Notes under the pieces: model-generated
Told to the model about the DNA's origin: nothing
Databases searched by the model: none
Seen by the model: only the letters and a program-made list of their open reading frames with translations
From: Auanema rhodensis
Taxonomy: Eukaryota > Nematoda > Chromadorea > Rhabditida > Rhabditidae
Assembly: GCA_964057225.1 (NCBI GenBank)
Contig: OZ059899.1
Coordinates: 6,944,001 to 7,008,000 of the forward strand
DNA: 64,000 nt
Direction of reading: 5' to 3'
Position numbers and translations under genes: made by a program
Shown here: positions 62,036 through 64,000 of the stretch, piece by piece
Layout: every line of letters starts with the position of its first letter
Position numbering within the stretch: position 1 is the first letter of the stretch

Positions 62036-62196
62036 CTAACTACTTAACTTTAGATTGAGCTTAATCGTTCGGACATCTGGTGCACTTCCTCTTATACACA
62101 TACGCGTGTTGGCGCCTTGTTGTCGCGATTCTACCTGTCTTAAAGCTTTAACCTGTCTAAGGATATTGTTCATCATATGCAGATGTTCAACATAAT
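62036..62196 (-). CDS. Candidate terminal exon, coiled-coil-like C-terminus
   Basis: After acceptor CCCTAAAG it encodes DYVEHLHMMNNILRQVKALR, QVESRQQGANTRMCIRGSAP and DVRTIKLNLKLSS before a stop. The codon use is not AT-driven and the helix is amphipathic, so it looks like a real last exon of a minus-strand gene that begins to the right, possibly beyond the window. Family unknown. Confidence 0.45.
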
Positions 62197-62580
62197 CTTT
62201 AGGGAATTGGTAATAATTTCAGAAAAAATAATAGAAAAATCTGTAATTGAGTGTATACCTTCTTTACCTTATTTGAAATATTCGAATACGAATGTTTTGA
62301 ATGAAACAACATAATTCACTATCTAATGATTACTGCTTAGAGCAATAGCCACTCTATTAAGCTTTTCATGGTTTCCGTGACACAAAACTCTTTCTCTTTC
62401 TCTCAGTTATACCTATTCTGAATAGCAATTTCTCCTCAACACTTTATCTTATATGGAAAATTGTCTTATTCAGTGTAAATTTCATTGAGCTGTTATTGCT
62501 GTTCTTTCCAGCATTTTGTATTTCGAACAGCAAACTATAATGACAAGTAAATGAAAGAAAAGCATAATCAGTTCTTCAAA

Positions 62581-62583
<3 letters not shown>

Positions 62584-62632
<49 letters not shown>

Positions 62633-62646
62633 CTCTCTCTCTCTCT
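62584..62646. repeat. (CT)n microsatellite
   Basis: More than 60 bp of CT dinucleotide with one G interruption. Confidence 0.95.
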
Positions 62647-63723
62647 TACTTAGTCTGCCTTTCTCTTTTCTTACATTAAAAAAACTTAAGACCTAAGAAA
62701 AATAAGAAAAACATAATGGGTAAAGCAGAGAGAATTAGAGAAGAGAAAGAAAGGCAATTAATATCTACCGTATCCGGACTTAAACTGACGACATTACTCC
62801 TACGAAGGGTACAACAGAATCGACAATTCATTGCGACATGGCTTCCGACAATATTTGACATAAATATGATCAATTTCTTATATTATTTGTCTGAATCATC
62901 AAATTGACAGGCACTATGAGAGCACAGTGAAGCGAGGAGGGAGAGCGGGAGAGGAAGTTTGTAGCTGGTCATAATACTTAGTTCTACATTTCTTCGGATA
63001 TTTGGAAATATACAATCAAAAAGAATAAATTTTAAATTCAATTGATAGGTAAGATGAGTTGAACCTAAATTGTTTTGAAACAGACTTTGCATATCTTTAT
63101 AACTCAAAAAAAAGACTTAAAGATAAACACGTGATATCACTATTTTTTCTTTCTATCACTTTATGTGTAATATGCAAATTCTAATAAAAATATAATCAGA
63201 AAGAGAGAGAGAGATTAATCTCCAATCTTCGTTATTAGATTAACTTTTTTATCTTACTTCAATAATATTGATGAATTATTTAGATTAAAAGCTCCTATAT
63301 CTATGTAAATCGGACTAAAATTAAAAGAAATGTGTATACTATCTTTGGATTTAAATAATTTTATTTCAAATAATATTAATTTTATTGTATATATATATAT
63401 ATATAAATCTATATCTATATATATACAAAAATAGCTGAAATTTTAATTTTAACAGCTTATTGACATTAAACATACCGTAATCTACCTATCCTCATCTGGT
63501 TTTCTTATAATTATTGACGCGCTGCTCAATTTATCATATAAAAATTTTCAAAAAATATAATACCATATGTTTATACAAAATTGACATTTTTCAATGTTAT
63601 ATTTCTTCACTTTATATCTATTTTACTACTTAACAGTATGATTCTGTTCACTAAAGCTTTATTCCATTTGACGATCTTTCATGCATTTCATATTGCCATA
63701 GCGTGCAACTAATGGCACAGCTT

Positions 63724-63758
63724 ATGCGGATATTATTCATTGTAGATAATATCCGTAT
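63724..63758. repeat. Perfect inverted repeat (hairpin)
   Basis: ATGCGGATATTAT pairs with ATAATATCCGTAT over 13 positions (one G-T wobble) around a 9-nt loop. It is too short for a typical miRNA precursor. Confidence 0.7.
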
Positions 63759-64000
63759 TTAGACAAACAGTTTTTAAAACAGAAAATTCTAATAAATTTT
63801 CTCATTTATCTTTAACTTTTCATATTATGAAAGCATTAAACATAGATCTTTTAGTGCGATTCACCAATATTTTAGCAAATCATTTGCCATTTTAGACTAT
63901 AGTCCAGATCTCATTTGTGATGTCATCACTGACAATTCTTTAAATTTTTTATTAATTTTCACATTTTCCTCCCAATACACAGCAAATCTATCCTGCACTA

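Larger units (their letters stand above)
62197..64000. other. Right-edge stretch, no complete gene
   Basis: About 1.8 kb. It contains the long CT tract, a TA tract (63389-63424) and a 13-bp-stem hairpin (63724-63758). An island at 62716-62870 is open on both strands (plus: MGKAERIREEKERQLISTVS; minus: MNCRFCCTLRRSNVVSLSPD); neither has a clear splice context. It may be the upstream part of the gene whose last exon is at 62036-62196. Confidence 0.45.

Overview
The window looks like nuclear DNA of a nematode. It is very AT-rich. Most introns are 35-60 bp, start GT and usually end TTTAG. Gene content is animal, with nematode signatures: a TTBK-like (casein-kinase-1 superfamily) kinase, a divergent PP1-like phosphatase and a worm-style Cys-loop receptor. 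Many start codons lie 0-7 bp after an unpaired acceptor-like T-rich...AG, as expected for spliced-leader (SL) trans-splicing. Acceptors rarely show the Caenorhabditis TTTTCAG, so I place it as a nematode outside Caenorhabditis and cannot name the species. Because the genes are intron-rich, CDS spans below run from start to stop codon and include introns.

Layout. 0.2-4.5 kb: TMEM104-like transporter (+), then TIMM29 and MPDU1 (-). 6.2-10.6 kb: TBC1D24/Skywalker-like TBC-TLDc protein (-). 12.0-14.0 kb: a tight + strand cluster PDRG1, TRAPPC4, LAMTOR4 that looks like an operon. 14.2-18.9 kb (-): an unrecognised multi-pass membrane protein, a small membrane protein and a ZSWIM3/FAR1-like zinc-domain protein. 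19.4-22.6 kb: PP1-like phosphatase (-) and TTBK-like kinase (+). 22.8-27.6 kb (-): TTLL11-type tubulin polyglutamylase with an N-terminal lipidation motif, and a tRNA-Gly(UCC) gene nested in one intron. 27.6-31.4 kb: gene-poor, perhaps one small secreted-peptide gene. 31.4-35.5 kb (+): a protein joining a TDP-43-type N-terminal domain, a long coiled coil and a C-terminal CBM48/AMPK-beta-like domain. 35.7-37.5 kb (-): meiotic-clade AAA ATPase. 37.8-38.3 kb (+): small secreted protein. 38.3-40.0 kb (-): Cys-loop receptor. 40.1-41.4 kb: two nearly identical 153-bp units, each with a shared upstream element 55-56 bp before it and an snRNA/SL-RNA-like fold, flanking a small coiled-coil gene (-). 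42.0-47.7 kb (+): RSF1-like chromatin remodelling subunit with a likely internal promoter. 47.7-64 kb: a gene-poor, microsatellite-rich region with scattered exon-like islands, mostly on the minus strand.

The genes are mostly housekeeping (membrane traffic, glycosylation, mitochondrial import, chromatin) mixed with neuronal or ciliary ones (TBC1D24, TTLL11, receptor). The most interesting objects are the paired Sm-class RNA genes, the TDP-43N/coiled-coil/CBM48 protein and the lipid-motif TTLL11.
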